Origin: Dryas octopetala
Lineage: Eukaryota; Streptophyta; Magnoliopsida; Rosales; Rosaceae
Length of the DNA: 64,000 bases
Assembly: GCA_963921425.1 (NCBI GenBank)
Contig: OY992840.1
Location: 12,774,501-12,838,500 of the forward strand
Reading direction: 5' to 3'
The position numbers and the translations under genes are program-made. Under the pieces are notes generated by a model, which was given only the letters and a program-made list of their open reading frames with translations, made no database searches and was not told the DNA's origin. Shown here in pieces: positions 45,058 through 58,869 of the stretch. The first letter of the stretch is position 1. Every line of letters starts with the position of its first letter.

Positions 45058-47626
45058 AATACACTTTAGTAACAGTAAGTTATAATAGGTAGAAATTTAG
45101 ACATATACTAGAAGTAGTTAATCTGACTGTAATGTTAAGACCAAACAAAATCTGACTGTGCTGCTGCCATTAAATTCATTCATACGTTTCTGTACATAAG
45201 AATAGCATCTAATTGAAGCAGCAATGTTAATACAGATGTTTGAGGCTTATTTTAGAAGTTGACCGATGCATAAGCTCATCGACCTAATATAGCATTTTTA
45301 GCATCTGAACTGCCCATTTTATATACCATGTAAATACTACTAAAATGTCTTCAAGCACAACATTCCCATTCAATGTTATAAGGTGAAAAAAATGTACTGG
45401 AACTTGCATGCCCATAATCTTGTTTCTGTTTCTGCAACCTCCTCTGCTGCTGGGAAATGTTTCAATCTTCCTCAAGTCTTTTTGATTATCACTACATGTT
45501 CCTTTCATTTAATTTGTTTGATTATTATAATCATAATGCCTGTCTTTTTATTTCTTTATAAAACTGATAATGGCAACTTGAGAAAAAAAAAAAAAAAGCA
45601 TATAGAATATTCTTTTCTTTTTTTGGCCAAGAATATAGAATATTCTTTAATGATGCACAAATAGCATGAACACAATTCACTTCCTCCACCTAATAATATT
45701 GAATGGCACATGCGTAGCAAATTGGTTTATGCAAGATGGCACGCTAATAAAAGCTTGGTATTCAAGTTAGATCTCCCAATGAAAGAATTAAATAATGGTT
45801 GGCTGGTTGCGTCTGCCATAGCTTAACTGCCAGAGAAAGATTCATTCAGGCAAAAGCAATTGGACCATTGGAGAAATTTTGTGGCAACCCAATACAGCTT
45901 TGTAACAGTTACCAATGTCTGCCTCATCACCAACATTCGTGTCTTCTTGGAAAAGAAAACTACGTAACAATTATAGCTGGTGAGGAAAACTTTATAATTT
46001 AGTAATGAAAAAGTGAATCAAACAAAATTGAAGAGTTAAAAATCGTTTTCACATAATTTTCCAGAAAACTAAAATGAAATAATAACTAAACCATCCAACT
46101 GAATCTTTTTTTTTTTTTTGGCTAAGATCCAAGTGAATCTGGGTGCCGCAAGGCAAAGCTCATGTCTTGGGGTTGGGTTGGGCACTTGGGCTCAACTCAA
46201 CAATCACTTTGGAGCTCTTCTGCTTTGGAGAACATAAGCCACTCATTAAATCTCTGGACCATGTGTATCAAAGCATCCTAATAAAGCAGATTCAATCATT
46301 TCAGACAAGGAACAACCCCCCACCCCACCCCACACACACACATACTCACACAAAAAGTTTATGGTGGTGGGCATAAATCACCAAAAGTTTATGCTATATG
46401 CCATTTTTTTATCCCTTGATATGCCAAAAGGAGATATGATAGGAATAAGTGTAACCTTTTTGAGTAATTAAACTATAGTTTCTATCTGTTAATGAGTTTT
46501 TCTTGGCTTGGTGATACCTCTTTTCCTTTTAAAAATAAGGGTGGATAATCTTTTCATACATCTTCAATACAATGGAAAATAATACCACTAAAGTAATCAT
46601 ATCAGTATTTCAATCTTAATGGATGTGTAAAGAAAAAAAAAATCTTAATGGATGCATGACCTATAGGCTTATGGTTTAGTTAAGAATTTAATTTATTTAA
46701 CAAATTTATTTAGATCTAATTAACAGAATTGTTAACGCATTTATGGCCCAAATGGGTAGAAAGGTTTTTTTAATTTTTTTAATTTTTAACTCAGGTAAGC
46801 CGTAAGCCCAAAACTCAACATGTACGTCAGGTATTACGATAGAAAGAAGCTTCCCTTCATGCAAAACAGTCAAACACAGACAACTAGAAAAGAGTGAAGT
46901 TTCCTAGTTCGGTATTTCCCTTTTTTCTACTGACAAAAAGGGCCAAGAAAAAGAGAAGGTTCCCTTTATTCATTTTTTACTTTCTTTAATTAAAAAATGC
47001 TTGGCCTTAGGCCCTTAATTAACAAAAGCAAAATTTATTTATTTTAGAACCATTTTAATTTTTAAACACATTTTATTTGGTGAACAAGTTAAAAACATTT
47101 TCTGGTTGGTGTTCGTTGAATAACTGCACCTTAATGCTTTGGTCCAATCTTTTATATTTTCTATGAGTTTGTATCTTAAATAACCATTATAGGAGTCTAA
47201 CTAAAATGAGATCTCTTAAGAATATATAATTTTAAATTTTTTTTTTTTGGCTTGTGAGAAAAAATAGCATTTATTTATAATTTTATTGTCTTGAACAGTT
47301 GAACTTTGATTTGTTTTTCCAATAAAGATTTATTGTTTTCTTATTACTCAAAAGTCAAAAGTGAAATTCTCTTTTTGTTTTGTTGATTTTTGAGATGTTC
47401 TTCTCGGGCCCTACCCGGCATTCAGCGAAGCCCAACAGGACTAACTCCAGTCCAAACCATTAAACCGGTAGTTGGCTCTTACGCATCGTATCACATTCGC
47501 TCCCGCACACTTCGGATAGCCTTTGACTTATAACCACCAAAACCCCAACCCCTCACTGTCTCTCTCTCTCTCTCTCCCAAACTCTCCCAACTCATCTCTC
47601 TCTCTCTGCATTTTCAGCTATTGAAA
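45058..47626. other. Intergenic DNA and leader of the NDPK gene
   Basis: AT-rich, no supported gene. It includes a CACACACACATACTCACACA run near 46330. A CT-rich stretch (about 47560-47610) just before the NDPK ATG is probably transcribed leader. No TATA box could be chosen with confidence. Confidence 0.5.
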
Positions 47627-50178
47627 ATGAGCTCTCAGATTTACAGATCCGCTTCCAGAGCTGCCAGGTCCTTCGTCTCTGCTCAAAAGGGCAGCTCTCG
47701 TTTTTACTCTGGTAACTTTTCAATTTTCATTTCCACTCTGCCTCTCCATTTTTTTGTTCGTGTTTGTTTGGTTCTTCCCACAAATTTGGAGCTAGATCGC
47801 CGATCTCTGAAAAATTATGTCAAAATAAAAATGAGTGGTTTTTGTTAGATTGTGTGTTTTAAGCCTTTTACTTTCCAGGAATTGCTTTCCGTCACAAAAT
47901 CATAACTTTTTACGTAATCATTGATTAATTTTTTCTTGTAATCATTGGGTTTAATTTGCAAGTCTTTTTGTTACTGTTGATTTGACATTATCGATCCACG
48001 TGTAATTGGACTTAAGCGGGTCACCGATCTTGTTGGATCCACAAACGGACGGCTGATATTTTTCAGGATGCTGTAGATCCCAATAAATTATATATCAGTT
48101 TACTAAATTTTGGTTCAATGGGTTGAAAAGTATCGATTTTGTGATCCTCGGTGAGTAGTGTACTAGTGTTCTATGTTAAAAAAATCCAATGATATAATAA
48201 AGTAAGCAAGTAAATGTATATATATATATATATATATATATTTCCTATTAATTTCTTGGATTTTTATTTAAAAATTAGCGCATGGTATGTTTTTCTATTA
48301 ACTATTGGATTTTTGTAATGATTTATAATAGTATATGAAGTTATATCATATATGTTTCATATTATATATATCAAGGTTGTGCTTTTTGTTGTGCCTTTAT
48401 ATGTGTGGTTATTATATATTTATATGTCAAGCCTTTTACACTCAAAATATGATCTTTATTTTAACATTCTTGATTATTTTTTCCAACCAAAAAATTAGGA
48501 TGGTACTTGTGTTAGTTGTGTATATGAAATGTTTGCATACATCTTCATAGCAAAAAAAAGAAGAAAAAAAGTACGCATACATTCTTGTGCAGAACAGTGT
48601 GTAAACTTGTCTTCTTTGCAGAAGGGCGAGCTGTAGCTGCTGCGGCAGCAGTATCGGTCAGGGGAAAGGCGTCTTTATTAGCTTCAAATTTTGGAAGAGC
48701 TGGTTCTGAAAATGCATCTAGAGGATGGATTTCAGGAGCTCTTGCCATTCCAGCAGCAGGTATAGAAAAACAAAACTCAATTTTTGTTTTCCTTTTCTTC
48801 TTTTTACCATGTTGTGTTTTTAAACAATAAATACAAAATATGTTCATGTTGTATATCCTTTCCATATCTGAGTTCATACAATGTGCATCTAGACTACCAA
48901 TGAATGCACATGAAAAACCCAATTGGGACATTTCCTAGTAATTGGTCTCTGTCAACATGCAATGCATAACCTAGTTTGGAATTGTAACAAATATACTTGA
49001 AGGATTCCGTTATGCTCTCAAACAGTTATATCTTTTAGGCCTTGAGCTTTTTACCGTCTTGCAATTATTGAAATTAGAAGAATATCATTGTAATAGCATG
49101 TGGCCTGTTGTATTCTTTTAATTGCATAGTCTTCATAAACTATAATCCTAATACTTTGTTGTTATCTTTTCTCTAAATCTCTAGCGTACATGCTCCTGGA
49201 CCAGGAGGTTCATGCTGCGGAGGTACTTTGAATACCCTCTGTTCCATTTTTGTTCACTGTTTATTTATATTTCTTTTCATTCAATTTATAAAGCTTTTCT
49301 TCGTTAATCAGTTGGAACGCACTTTCATTGCCATCAAGCCAGACGGAGTTCAAAGAGGACTGGTAAGTTAACCATTTAACCTGGGTTAATTCCCTGAAGC
49401 ATGTCCTATGTCCTATAGCTGTTATCCTTTTTTTTACTAAGCCTTTATTTTTTTATTCCAGATTGCAGAAATCATATCTCGATTTGAGAGGAAGGGTTTT
49501 AAACTTGTAGGCATAAAAGTAGTTGTTCCTTCAAAGGATTTTGCACAGAAGCACTATCATGATCTGAAGGAGAGGCCATTCTTTAGTGGCCTGTGTGACT
49601 TCCTTAGCTCTGGCCCTGTTATTGCAATGGTTAGAAGAACTAGAATTCATCTCTATATGACAAGAACTTTTCATCTCATCTGGCCAAACTCATTTTCTTA
49701 ACTCTTACAGGTCTGGGAAGGAGAGGGAGTGATAAAGTATGGCCGAAAGCTCATTGGAGCTACAGACCCACAAAAGTCAGAACCAGGAACTATCAGAGGT
49801 GATCTAGCTGTTGTTGTAGGAAGGTAATAGCTTGAACTTGAGTTTTTGAAAATATTATCGCAGTAGTCCTTCACTTCTTAAATTATATTCCATTACCAAC
49901 ATCCTCTGTTGAGTTTTTCAACTCTGATGTTGTTCATTCCAATTCTAACTTTTAGACTCAACCGGCTAAATTGGGCTGGTGTGATAGTTATGCTGTTGCA
50001 TTGCATGCATCACTTTGTCGTCACAATCTGTTTGCTTATTCTTTTGCCATGCAGAAATATCATCCACGGAAGTGATGGTCCGGAGACTGCCAAGGACGAA
50101 ATCAATTTGTGGTTTAAACCAAATGAGCTTGTTAGTTACACCAGCAATGCAGAGAAGTGGATCTATGGAGTCAACTAA
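47627..50178 (+). CDS. NDPK3: Nucleoside diphosphate kinase, mitochondrial/plastid type (NDPK3/4-like)
   Basis: Seven exons (47627-47711, 48622-48759, 49185-49222, 49312-49362, 49462-49629, 49711-49823, 50055-50178) give 238 residues. A Ser/Arg/Ala-rich N-terminal targeting region ([16 protein letters not shown]) and a hydrophobic segment ([15 protein letters not shown]) precede the kinase domain. The domain starts at [16 protein letters not shown] (near residue 88) and includes [15 protein letters not shown] and the active-site RNIIHGSD, with the phosphoacceptor His at about 202. NDPKs transfer the gamma phosphate between NTPs and NDPs. Plant type III enzymes lie in the mitochondrial intermembrane space, with dual targeting reported. 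No lesion is seen. Confidence 0.94.
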
Positions 50179-51430
50179 TGAAATTTTTGTTTTCTATGAT
50201 CTTCCGGCAATGTAGGGTCCCACGAGAAGAGTGGGATAGTAGAGGTTATTGTTAGAATAAAATTGTTTCCATCGAGGTGAGTGAAATTGTTGCTATTTAC
50301 TGAATAAAATTCTTCATCAATTTCAAATAATCCACTTTTGGCTTCCTCAATTCTGTGGAAACATGTGTTACTTGATTTACTTCTTTTACTTGTACACTAG
50401 TCGACGACTCCGAATTTTAACTTTCAATCTGAACATTGACATGAAAATGCATGAAGACAATGCAAGCTGCCTTTGTTTTGGTTTTGGTAGTTTGTTAGTA
50501 GCTTTATAGTTGATAACCCTTTCCCCGCCATTGTGTAATTGACCTAATTCCATAGCTGTAACATTCTTTCCATTGGCATGTTTTGGGATTGAGGTGAACT
50601 AGGTAGCAGTTTCATATCAAGCAGAGCTGTAGAATCATACCTGCAAGGAGCATCAGCATACAATGGTCAAACTGAATAATTGGCTGCAAATTTTTTCTGT
50701 CGCGGTCCTCGTGGAAATGCTAAATCTTTAAAATAACAATGTTACCCTTTGTAAGTAAGGGGTCACCCCTTTACAAGTGGAGGTGAACCCATCTTTGATT
50801 AATCGTGTCAAATAACTTGACATTAACTCATGTTATTTATTAAGTTACATCAAATTGATACATGTATATTGTAAGCTAAAAGTTCCAATTAATGTTCAAA
50901 TCAAACTCATCACCTATATATTACCATTCCAATGTACACCTTAAGACATTCTAAAAAAATGTGCACCTTAAAACATTCCCATGTAGATTGGATTCGGACC
51001 ATGGTGTCTCAAAGTTTTGAGGTTCCCCTTTTTTTTTCTGGTCTAACATATCTTAACGTGAAAGTTGAGACCAAAAAAAAAAAAAAAAGCAAACTTTGAT
51101 TTTAAATTTCTAAATACTAGCAGAAAGTTGAAGGGCCACGATTATATGCAACATTATTTTATTTATTTTTGTTTTTTAAGGTGAACTATTAGATTTTTGT
51201 TTTTTTACATAAAGCTAATTGGTCGATAATTCGATATTGACTTTAAGTAAATAAGAGAAAAATAAAAATATCCGAGTCCATGTACCCTGATATACTTAGA
51301 AAATACCTCCCCGTCACGTGAGCACGCGCCATATTTTACGGTGGTTCCAGCCAGACGGACTTAAAACCCTATTTAAATCAACTTCATTATCTCTCATTGG
51401 ATTCCCAATTGAAGTCCGCCGATAAAACCC
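50179..51430. other. Intergenic DNA between the NDPK and UIEF genes
   Basis: Contains the NDPK 3' untranslated region (AATAAA-type signals near 50257 and 50303) and the upstream region of the UIEF gene. No other gene is supported. Confidence 0.55.
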
Positions 51431-51440
51431 AGCTTCCTTC

Positions 51441-51448
51441 TATAAATA
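51441..51448 (+). promoter_or_regulatory. TATA box of the UIEF gene
   Basis: TATAAATA lies about 160 bases before a leader-intron donor (GTAAGT at 51607). Transcription would start near 51475. The leader exon ends at 51606 and the intron runs to 51953, so the ATG is the first codon of exon 2. Confidence 0.55.
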
Positions 51449-51953
51449 GAAGAAGACAAAGACCTTGGTCAACCTACGCGTATTCTTTTCGCAAAACCAC
51501 GAAAGGAATTGCTTTCTTTGTGTGTCGTTCTAAGCCCTAGCCCTAATTTCGTCCGACATCTCCGTTCGATTTACGATTTGCGATCGAATTTCTGCTCTCT
51601 AATTCGGTAAGTTCTCCTTCTTGATGCCTCTGTAACTTTGTGTAAAAGGATTGAATGTTTTTGTATTGCTTCTGTTGCTTTGATTTTGCTTGACAACTTG
51701 AAGGTCGGATGTGATTTTGGTAATTTAGAGTTTTTATGCTCCGATAATGGAACTGAGATTTAGCTGTGATTTTTATTGCTTTCTTAGCAACCAAGAAGTC
51801 TATTTTGGTGTATTTCGAATTTTCGAAGAAAAGAAACCCCTTTTTTCATGAATTTTTTAATTGATTTTGCATCTAGTATTTCTTGTTGTTAAGTTGTTTT
51901 TTTTTTTTTTCTGTCAATTTCTATGTGTAGACTTATTTGTATGTTTTGTTCAG

Positions 51954-54900
51954 ATGGCGACCAAACCACTTACAACCGAAGCAATTGCTCTTACTGAGAA
52001 GAAGATGGACATGACATTAGGTATTCTTTTCAGCCTTCGCGTGTCGGTGTTATATTGATTATTCATGGTATTTTTTTTCCTGTTTGTGATAACGTGATAC
52101 AATGTGTGATAATGTAGATGACATTATTAAAATGTCGAAGGATAAACCCAAGGGCATTGGTAAGAAGCAGCAGAGGGCTTCGGTAAGTTTCAATCTTTCT
52201 GTCTTTCTTTCTTTCTTTATAATAAAAAAAAAAAAAAAACCTTTTTTTCTGTAGCTTAAATTTTTGAATGGCAGTATAATATATGTCCCCTTGCAGAATA
52301 AAAGTCAGAATTTTGCTAATGGTGCTACTCAAGATAAACCAACAAAGCTGCGGCGCTTCATGAACGCACAATCATCTCTTAGACAGGTTTGGGAATAATT
52401 TTGCAAAGGTGAATTGTCAAGTTATTTGAAATTTATGCTCATAGTCACATATGGTAATCAGGGGGTTCTAGCTCAGAGAAGGTCAAATTTCCAGGCAAAC
52501 CAATTTCCTATGGCAACTGAGGTTGCACGGAAGGCAGCAGTTGCTCCTCTTCGCAATAGAGCTTTCAATCAGAACCGGGTGCCGAACTGGAAAGCAAGGT
52601 ATTCTTTATATAAACCGATAGATCTCTGAATCTTGGGATGTGTCTTGGCTTTCAGTTCTTAGGGTGGTCCCTATAATTGGCATCTAATTGAAGTATTTGA
52701 ATGTGAACTTGCTACAGGTAAATATTGGTGCTTCTATATTAGTGATGTCCTTCTGCCATGTGCTTCAGATAAAACATTTCAACTCCCATAATTTTGGAAC
52801 TCCTGCATATGATTTGTTTATGCAACAAGCAGCCAATTTGGGAGTGTTTGAAAGTGTTGATAATTTCTGTAGATGCCATCCAGAATAGAATATCTGCGTT
52901 ATAATTTTCTGTTTGTGATCTTCAAAGTTTACCAAATGTTGAATGGTGCTATATCATTGTGGATATTCTTACTGGGAACTGGAGTTGTGTGGGCTGAGAT
53001 GACTGTTCAATGATGGGATTATAAGATGTGGACAGGGGCCAGATTTGCAGGAGATGAAAAAAGTGCACACTGTTTAGTATGTAGTATGTCGCATCATTGC
53101 CATGCAACATTGGCTAGCACATGTGCAGAGGACTAGTAATCATTGTGCATTCTTAGTGGCTCTATGTTTGATAGTAGTAGTACCCACCTGGATCAAGTTA
53201 CATAATCAGTTTGGCAGTTGACACATATTCAGCTTCTTTTCCAAAAAAAGTGGATGTTACTGTAGTTATCCTAAGTGGTTTTGGAGTTGACACATATTCT
53301 GTGGCTTTGCGGTCGAGTCGTTCTGATGTCAAGATAATCACTATGTTAAGTTTTTCAGTTCATGCTGAATATGCTGGTTTTCCTGCAAGCTGTTAAATCA
53401 CTAGTTCTTGGGATGTGATTGGTCCAGCTAGTCCATCCATTTTTCTTTAGTCTTGTTATCTTGTTATCTTCAGTTGTTGGCCTTGCAAATAAGTAATCCT
53501 GATGTCTATGATATGGGAGGGCAATATTGGAGGGTTCTTTTCCTTTGTTATGAGAGATAGGGTTTTCAGGAGGCTTCTGACTGATGGAACCTTTAACTTT
53601 TTCTAGTTAAGCTGACTGATACTTCACCTTCGTCTTTGTTTCTTGATCATTCTTGCCTTCTAAATGGATGTTTGAGTTTCATCTGCTTTAAGATGGTGCA
53701 ATGGGATGGAATTAAAAGGGATGGTTAGCCAACCAAGCACCTGTTCCAGATTGGTAAAGGAAAACTAAGCACAGTTCTTGTGTTTCAGGTTTTTTGTGTA
53801 AAGCAAATTTTTTTTTACATTGGACAACCAAAGGGGATGAATGTTCAGTTGACAAATCTCAAGTAGGGGCAGCTTTATGCCCCTGACTTGCTATTCAAAT
53901 TTTTTATTGTGGTTGGCAGCTGTGTCTACCTGGTAGTATATTTTGTGGTCTACAAGTGGTTGGAGAACCATAACCTGTCTTTCAAGAGAAGCTGTTGTGT
54001 CTTCCAGTCACGATGTGTCTACCTGCTTTTAAGCTGGGATTGGAAGTTCCTTGGGGAAGGCATTTTGGCCGTTTGATTGAAATGGATTGTTCATTTAATA
54101 GAATGGGGAATAAACCCTCTGTTTTGATTCATCTAATCTGTTGCTGCGTGAAGTTAATTTCTTGAGGCTTTCTGTGAGAAAGCACTTCCTTTGTGAGGAT
54201 TGAATTCAGATTGTGATTTGTGGATAGAGAGTGAGAGCTTTCACAGAACAAAACGGAGCCACACTGCTGAGAGATAATCATTTTTCCATTCACTGTTGTG
54301 TCATCAAACGGTTTGTGTTAATTGGTTATGTATAGAAATTATTATGGTAAGGCATTTTAAACTCATCCAATTGAACGGATATCTTCTTGTGCTCCTCTTG
54401 CTACTTGGTGTTGGTACAAGTATACTGGATAGCCCTCGTCTCTGTTGTCTAAGTTAGCTATTTCAAAGTACATGTTATTCAATTGTTCAACCATTTTTTC
54501 TCTCTCTGGATGCAGGGCTGGTGCTCCTTTTCCTCAGAGAAGGACTGGAAATGGAGGCTTTGGTACCAAGGTATAATTCTACTTCATTTTGACCTCTTTA
54601 GGTGCTTTCTTTCAACATACTTTGGTTTTAGTAGCTTTTGTATTTAAGTAATAGATAATGAGTGGGAGTCATATAGTCCTGGTGGTAATGATTGGCTTGG
54701 CCAATGACAATGTGGCTTCAATTAAGTTGTTCATGGAGTTGTAACAATTCGACAATATAGTGAAGCTCTGGGATTCTTTGGATTATAAACAACCATTGTG
54801 CTCTCTGTTGAGTTCCATTTATGTATATCCTTAGTTGATAGTAAATTATATTTGAGAAATGGTTTTTGACTGGTAGTATTAGTGGTTCATCTGTATCCGA

Positions 54901-55184
54901 ACAACAATAATATCTCACCATGAGATGCTGTGCGATGAATGTTTCTTATGAAGTCTGTATTTGGTGTTCAGCCGCCACAGCAGCAGCAGCATCAGTTGCA
55001 GCATCGGCAGCAAGAGAATGCAGTGCCTAAGCAGAGGCCTCAAACACTCGACTTGCTGTTTGCAAATATGAAGGAGCAAAGGATGAGAGCAGCCCAACCA
55101 CGCCAGAACAATGCCGTACAACGTAATAATAGGGGAGGCCAGCAGAGGCCCCCTTGGGGAAGAGGCAGACGATTTGGCAACTAA
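51954..55184 (+). CDS. UIEF: UAP56-interacting mRNA export factor (UIEF/FYTTD1-like)
   Basis: Six coding exons (51954-52020, 52118-52182, 52297-52386, 52462-52598, 54516-54570, 54972-55184) follow a leader intron and give 208 residues. The N-terminus carries a UAP56-binding motif, MDMTLDDIIKMSK (residues 18-30), like that of ALY/UIF proteins. The rest is basic and disordered (RRSNFQANQF, RNRAFNQNRV), with a Gln-rich run (PPQQQQHQLQHRQQ). A C-terminal LDLLFANMKEQRM motif (164-176) and a GGQQRPPWGRGRR tail suited to RNA binding follow. In Arabidopsis, UIEF1 and UIEF2 bind UAP56 and aid nuclear mRNA export. Intron 5 is unusually long (1.9 kb). Confidence 0.88.
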
Positions 55185-56075
55185 TTCATACACGTCAGAT
55201 GTTGTGCTCTGGCCATTGATCCAAAGGGGTTCTTTTTAGTTTCTTGGTGCAAGACTACTAGTGCTGGAACTGATATCTTACTTTGTCTAGATGCAAGTTG
55301 TGTTGTTGAAGGGTGCTCGTATGCCAAACATATTGGGGCTATTTGATTCTGTTGCCATTATTCTTCTCTTTTTTATGCTTTGCAACATTTTGTACCCATT
55401 TCGTTTTAACAATGTATATAGTAGTAACCACATTTTGCTTTCAAATGTACCATTGTTTCTTGATATCATCTAATCTGTTTTACGATTTTCCTTCCACAAC
55501 ATTTTGTCCACAACATTTTGTTATCCCTTTGATTGTATCTTGTTCTTTTTTTTTTTTTTTTCTCCTGTCCAACAAAATTTAGTTTGACAACATTTATGCA
55601 TCAAGCCTTGAGCGTGCATTACACAGTTTTGTCTCGTAAGATTTGGTGGATTTTTGGTTGGTGCCGACTTTTAGATATTGATGAACTGAAGACCGTTCTC
55701 GTTGTCTAGAGTTACCAAAAGATGAGAATGTTAAACTTGCATTTTGTTCTTTGGCTCCATAAAATTTGAAACTGAATGAAGACAATTCCCATTCAGACCA
55801 CCTGATGAATAAAGGTGACATTCTGTACTTTGAAAACGTACCAGATTATGACTTCTTTCTCCCCCAGTTTGCTAATCAAAACCAAGAATGTGGCTTATTG
55901 ATCAATATCTAGGGAAGATTCTACCATACGTTAAGATGTCCATACTAAAAAAATAAGAGAAGAAATTAAAACCATTCGTTTCTGAAAAGAAAAATGTGTT
56001 TCTAACAAAGTAATGTTTACAAGTCACCTAAGGGTTCATGTCCCAAATTTTTTTTTAAAAAAACTGTGATCTAAC
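55185..56075. other. Convergent intergenic region (UIEF and cytochrome b561 3' flanks)
   Basis: Holds both 3' untranslated regions. A T run is at about 55544-55561. No gene is supported. Confidence 0.55.
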
Positions 56076-58869
56076 TCAAGGGTTTGGAGTAACTTGAAAA
56101 AGAGGAGGGTCAGAGAAGTTGTTAATTGGCTCTCTAGTCCTCCTCCGCAGCAGCCGTAGTTCCATGTAAATTACGGCGCCAACAATAACAAGAATAATAC
56201 ACCAAAATATTGTCTTGAACATTTTGTCTCCATTCCCAACATAAAGCCCAATGATAATGTTGACAACTCCAAGTGCCATAGTAAGTCTCCCCACCCATTG
56301 ATGGGTCACATTCCAGTAGTGCCGGACCCTGGAGCTCTCTCTTGGCCTCACAATGAATTGACATACCTGATCAAGTCAAGTACACCCCCAATAACAACAT
56401 CAAAATGAGAAAGTTAAATAAAAATGGAACAACAAGGAGGAGCTGAAAGAAATAAACAAAGGACCTGAACAACAGTGAGTGCAAGCACCAAGTATCCAAT
56501 GGATCTGTGGGTTTGAAAGTCAGCATGTAAGAGATCATATAGTGTCTTTCCAACAGCCACACCACTGAGCCCCACAAAGAAGCCCACAAACTGAACTGAA
56601 GAATGAAGGTAATACCAAAGAGGCTCACAGTCCCTCATGTATCTTGCAATGCCTACTCCTATTGGAAGCAGTGTGCCCCATCCAATAAGAGACAGCAGTC
56701 CATGGGTCATCTTCACATTTTTTCTGTCTACAAAACCAAGAGACAGAGTACCTGCATCCATGAATCATATTGGTTAGTGGTCATCAAGTTGAAAAACCTA
56801 AATAACCCAAAAGATTAAATGAACAAATTAACACCAACTTTAAGACCATCTCCAATTCTCCATTAATGCATTGGAAAAGTAAGGTTCTATATACTATAAT
56901 TTAGTGCCATATTGACTAAAATGCAATCCAATGCATGAGAAATCCAAGTACAAAATCAATAATACTAGAGACACTAACTATTATCTCAACTTTTATTTAT
57001 AAAAATGACATGGCAATTTCTTATTTACTAGTTACTACAAATAAATAGAGCCCATAATGAATCCAATTATTGAACAAATAAAAAAACTGTCACATTAATT
57101 GAGTTTTAAAAAGTTTGAATAATAGTTTGTGCCTCTAATACTACTCATAGCTATTAACGTTAACAATGAAGGACAAGCTATGAGAAGATTAACCTCTTTG
57201 GAAATCAACAGCCATGGCGGTTCTATAAACATGGTTGGGTAAAATATTGTTGGCAGCAGGCTTTCCATCTCCATAGGCAAATAGAAAAGGTTGAAGACCT
57301 AGAGGCTCAGGAAACTGGAGCTGAAATGCCAAGTAAATGACTCTGTCTTTAACAACAAGGACAGGGGCATTCTTGGTAAATTTCAAAACACCTTTATCTG
57401 GTACCACTTGCTCATTGAAGTGACCCTCTAAAGAATACTGCTTTATAGTGCTTGTGTTTCCATTTTTACCCCCCATCCATCCCACCAGGGCACTCGCACC
57501 AATCATTTTTCCGTTCTTTGACACTCCGACTCCGACCCAACTCAAAGCATCCATGCCCGATACTACAATTGTAACCACTGCATCCTCTTGACGGAACTGC
57601 CAAATATTGCACATTTCCATAAAAAAAAAAAGGTAATGTTAGGATGTCTTAATTTACCATATCAAAATTCATATCATTAAAACACATATTAAGGTAAATA
57701 ATTAAATGCCATAATCTTTTTCCTTAACAAGGTTGGTGTATATATATATATACATATATATATAAATAAGAGGGGGTGTATCTTTTTCCTTGACACAATA
57801 TTGAATTTTTATTCCTTTTTCTCTTAATCACCAATGACCAATTCCTCATTGTAATACTGTGTGAAATTGTGAAAAAAAGAATGACTGTTAACTAGCCGTG
57901 ATATAATCCGAGCTGTCCCATAATTTTTTTTCTAAGTAGATTTTAGAGCCCCTTGGAACCCAATCCACCCTAACTCCAATCTTCAGCCCACCTCAATCAC
58001 TATTTCTAGCCCATTTTTAACTCTTAATTCCTATTTTCTTAGGCAATTATTGTACCTAAACAACTTAAGCTCAAATGGAGGATTCAAACCCAATATTTCT
58101 TGCAAACTAAAGCTTTTAATATCATATTAGATAACCCTATGCACCTAAAAACTTAAAATTATCAAGATATCGACGTATAATATATATTAAGCTAATAAGA
58201 TGACACTCACAAGTTACAACTAAGTGGAAAGGGTCCAAACTCCAAAGACTCCAAACATGCCAACAACAAAAAAAAAAAAAGGGCACAGTTCAACAGACAC
58301 CCCAAACAGAAGAAAAAACAGAACAAGTGCATATCAAACAGAAAAACTGCATCCCACACCATGAACTTCAGAAAGAACCCTGGCAAAACTGGAGCCCCAA
58401 ATAAACAACCCTATTATTATATTATATATAGATATGTATTCGATTGAAAACATTAATTTAATCATCCAAAAAAAATAAACTAAGGAAATTAAGCATGAGA
58501 AAAGAAATTAAGCTAGGAAAGAAAATTGCATGTCAATTAACATGCATGAAGACATAAATTAATATGAATATATAATTAGATAAGGTCACTTACAGCAATA
58601 GTGAAGCCATGCCAATCAAGGGGTGAACAGATGAATTTTGGGAGATCATTATAGGGTGGAAGAAGAAAATTGGAACGTGTTTTACAAATATTAGGCACTA
58701 AATATGTTCCATCCTGCTCACTATTTGCATTCACGATCCTTCCATCCTGACTATTTGCACTCACCAACCACCTCTTCTTTGGCTCTAAAAACAATATCAT
58801 CATCATCATCATCAACAATACATGATACAAAAACATTATCAAGTAATTTGAATTCCCCATCATCATCAT
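56076..58869 (-). CDS. DOMON and cytochrome b561 domain protein (CYBDOM)
   Basis: Four exons on the minus strand (58869-58594, 57596-57194, 56751-56465, 56366-56076) give 418 residues. A hydrophobic signal peptide (YLIMFLYHVLLMMMMMILFL) leads to a DOMON domain at about residues 75-225, with DWHGFTIAFRQ and SWVGVGVSKNGKMIG. The b561 core has the four haem-ligand histidines at about 243 (KMTHG), 276 (YYLHSS), 308 (QTHRSIG) and 344 (WNVTHQWVGR). The C-terminal helix ends in a basic RLLRRRTREP tail. Such proteins pass electrons across the plasma membrane, with ascorbate or auxin-related substrates proposed. The start codon is ambiguous because several ATG codons are in tandem. Confidence 0.9.

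Noticed and set aside
47621..47626. A start two codons upstream of the NDPK ATG
   Set aside because: It would need TTG initiation; the ATG at 47627 begins the conserved MSSQ targeting peptide.
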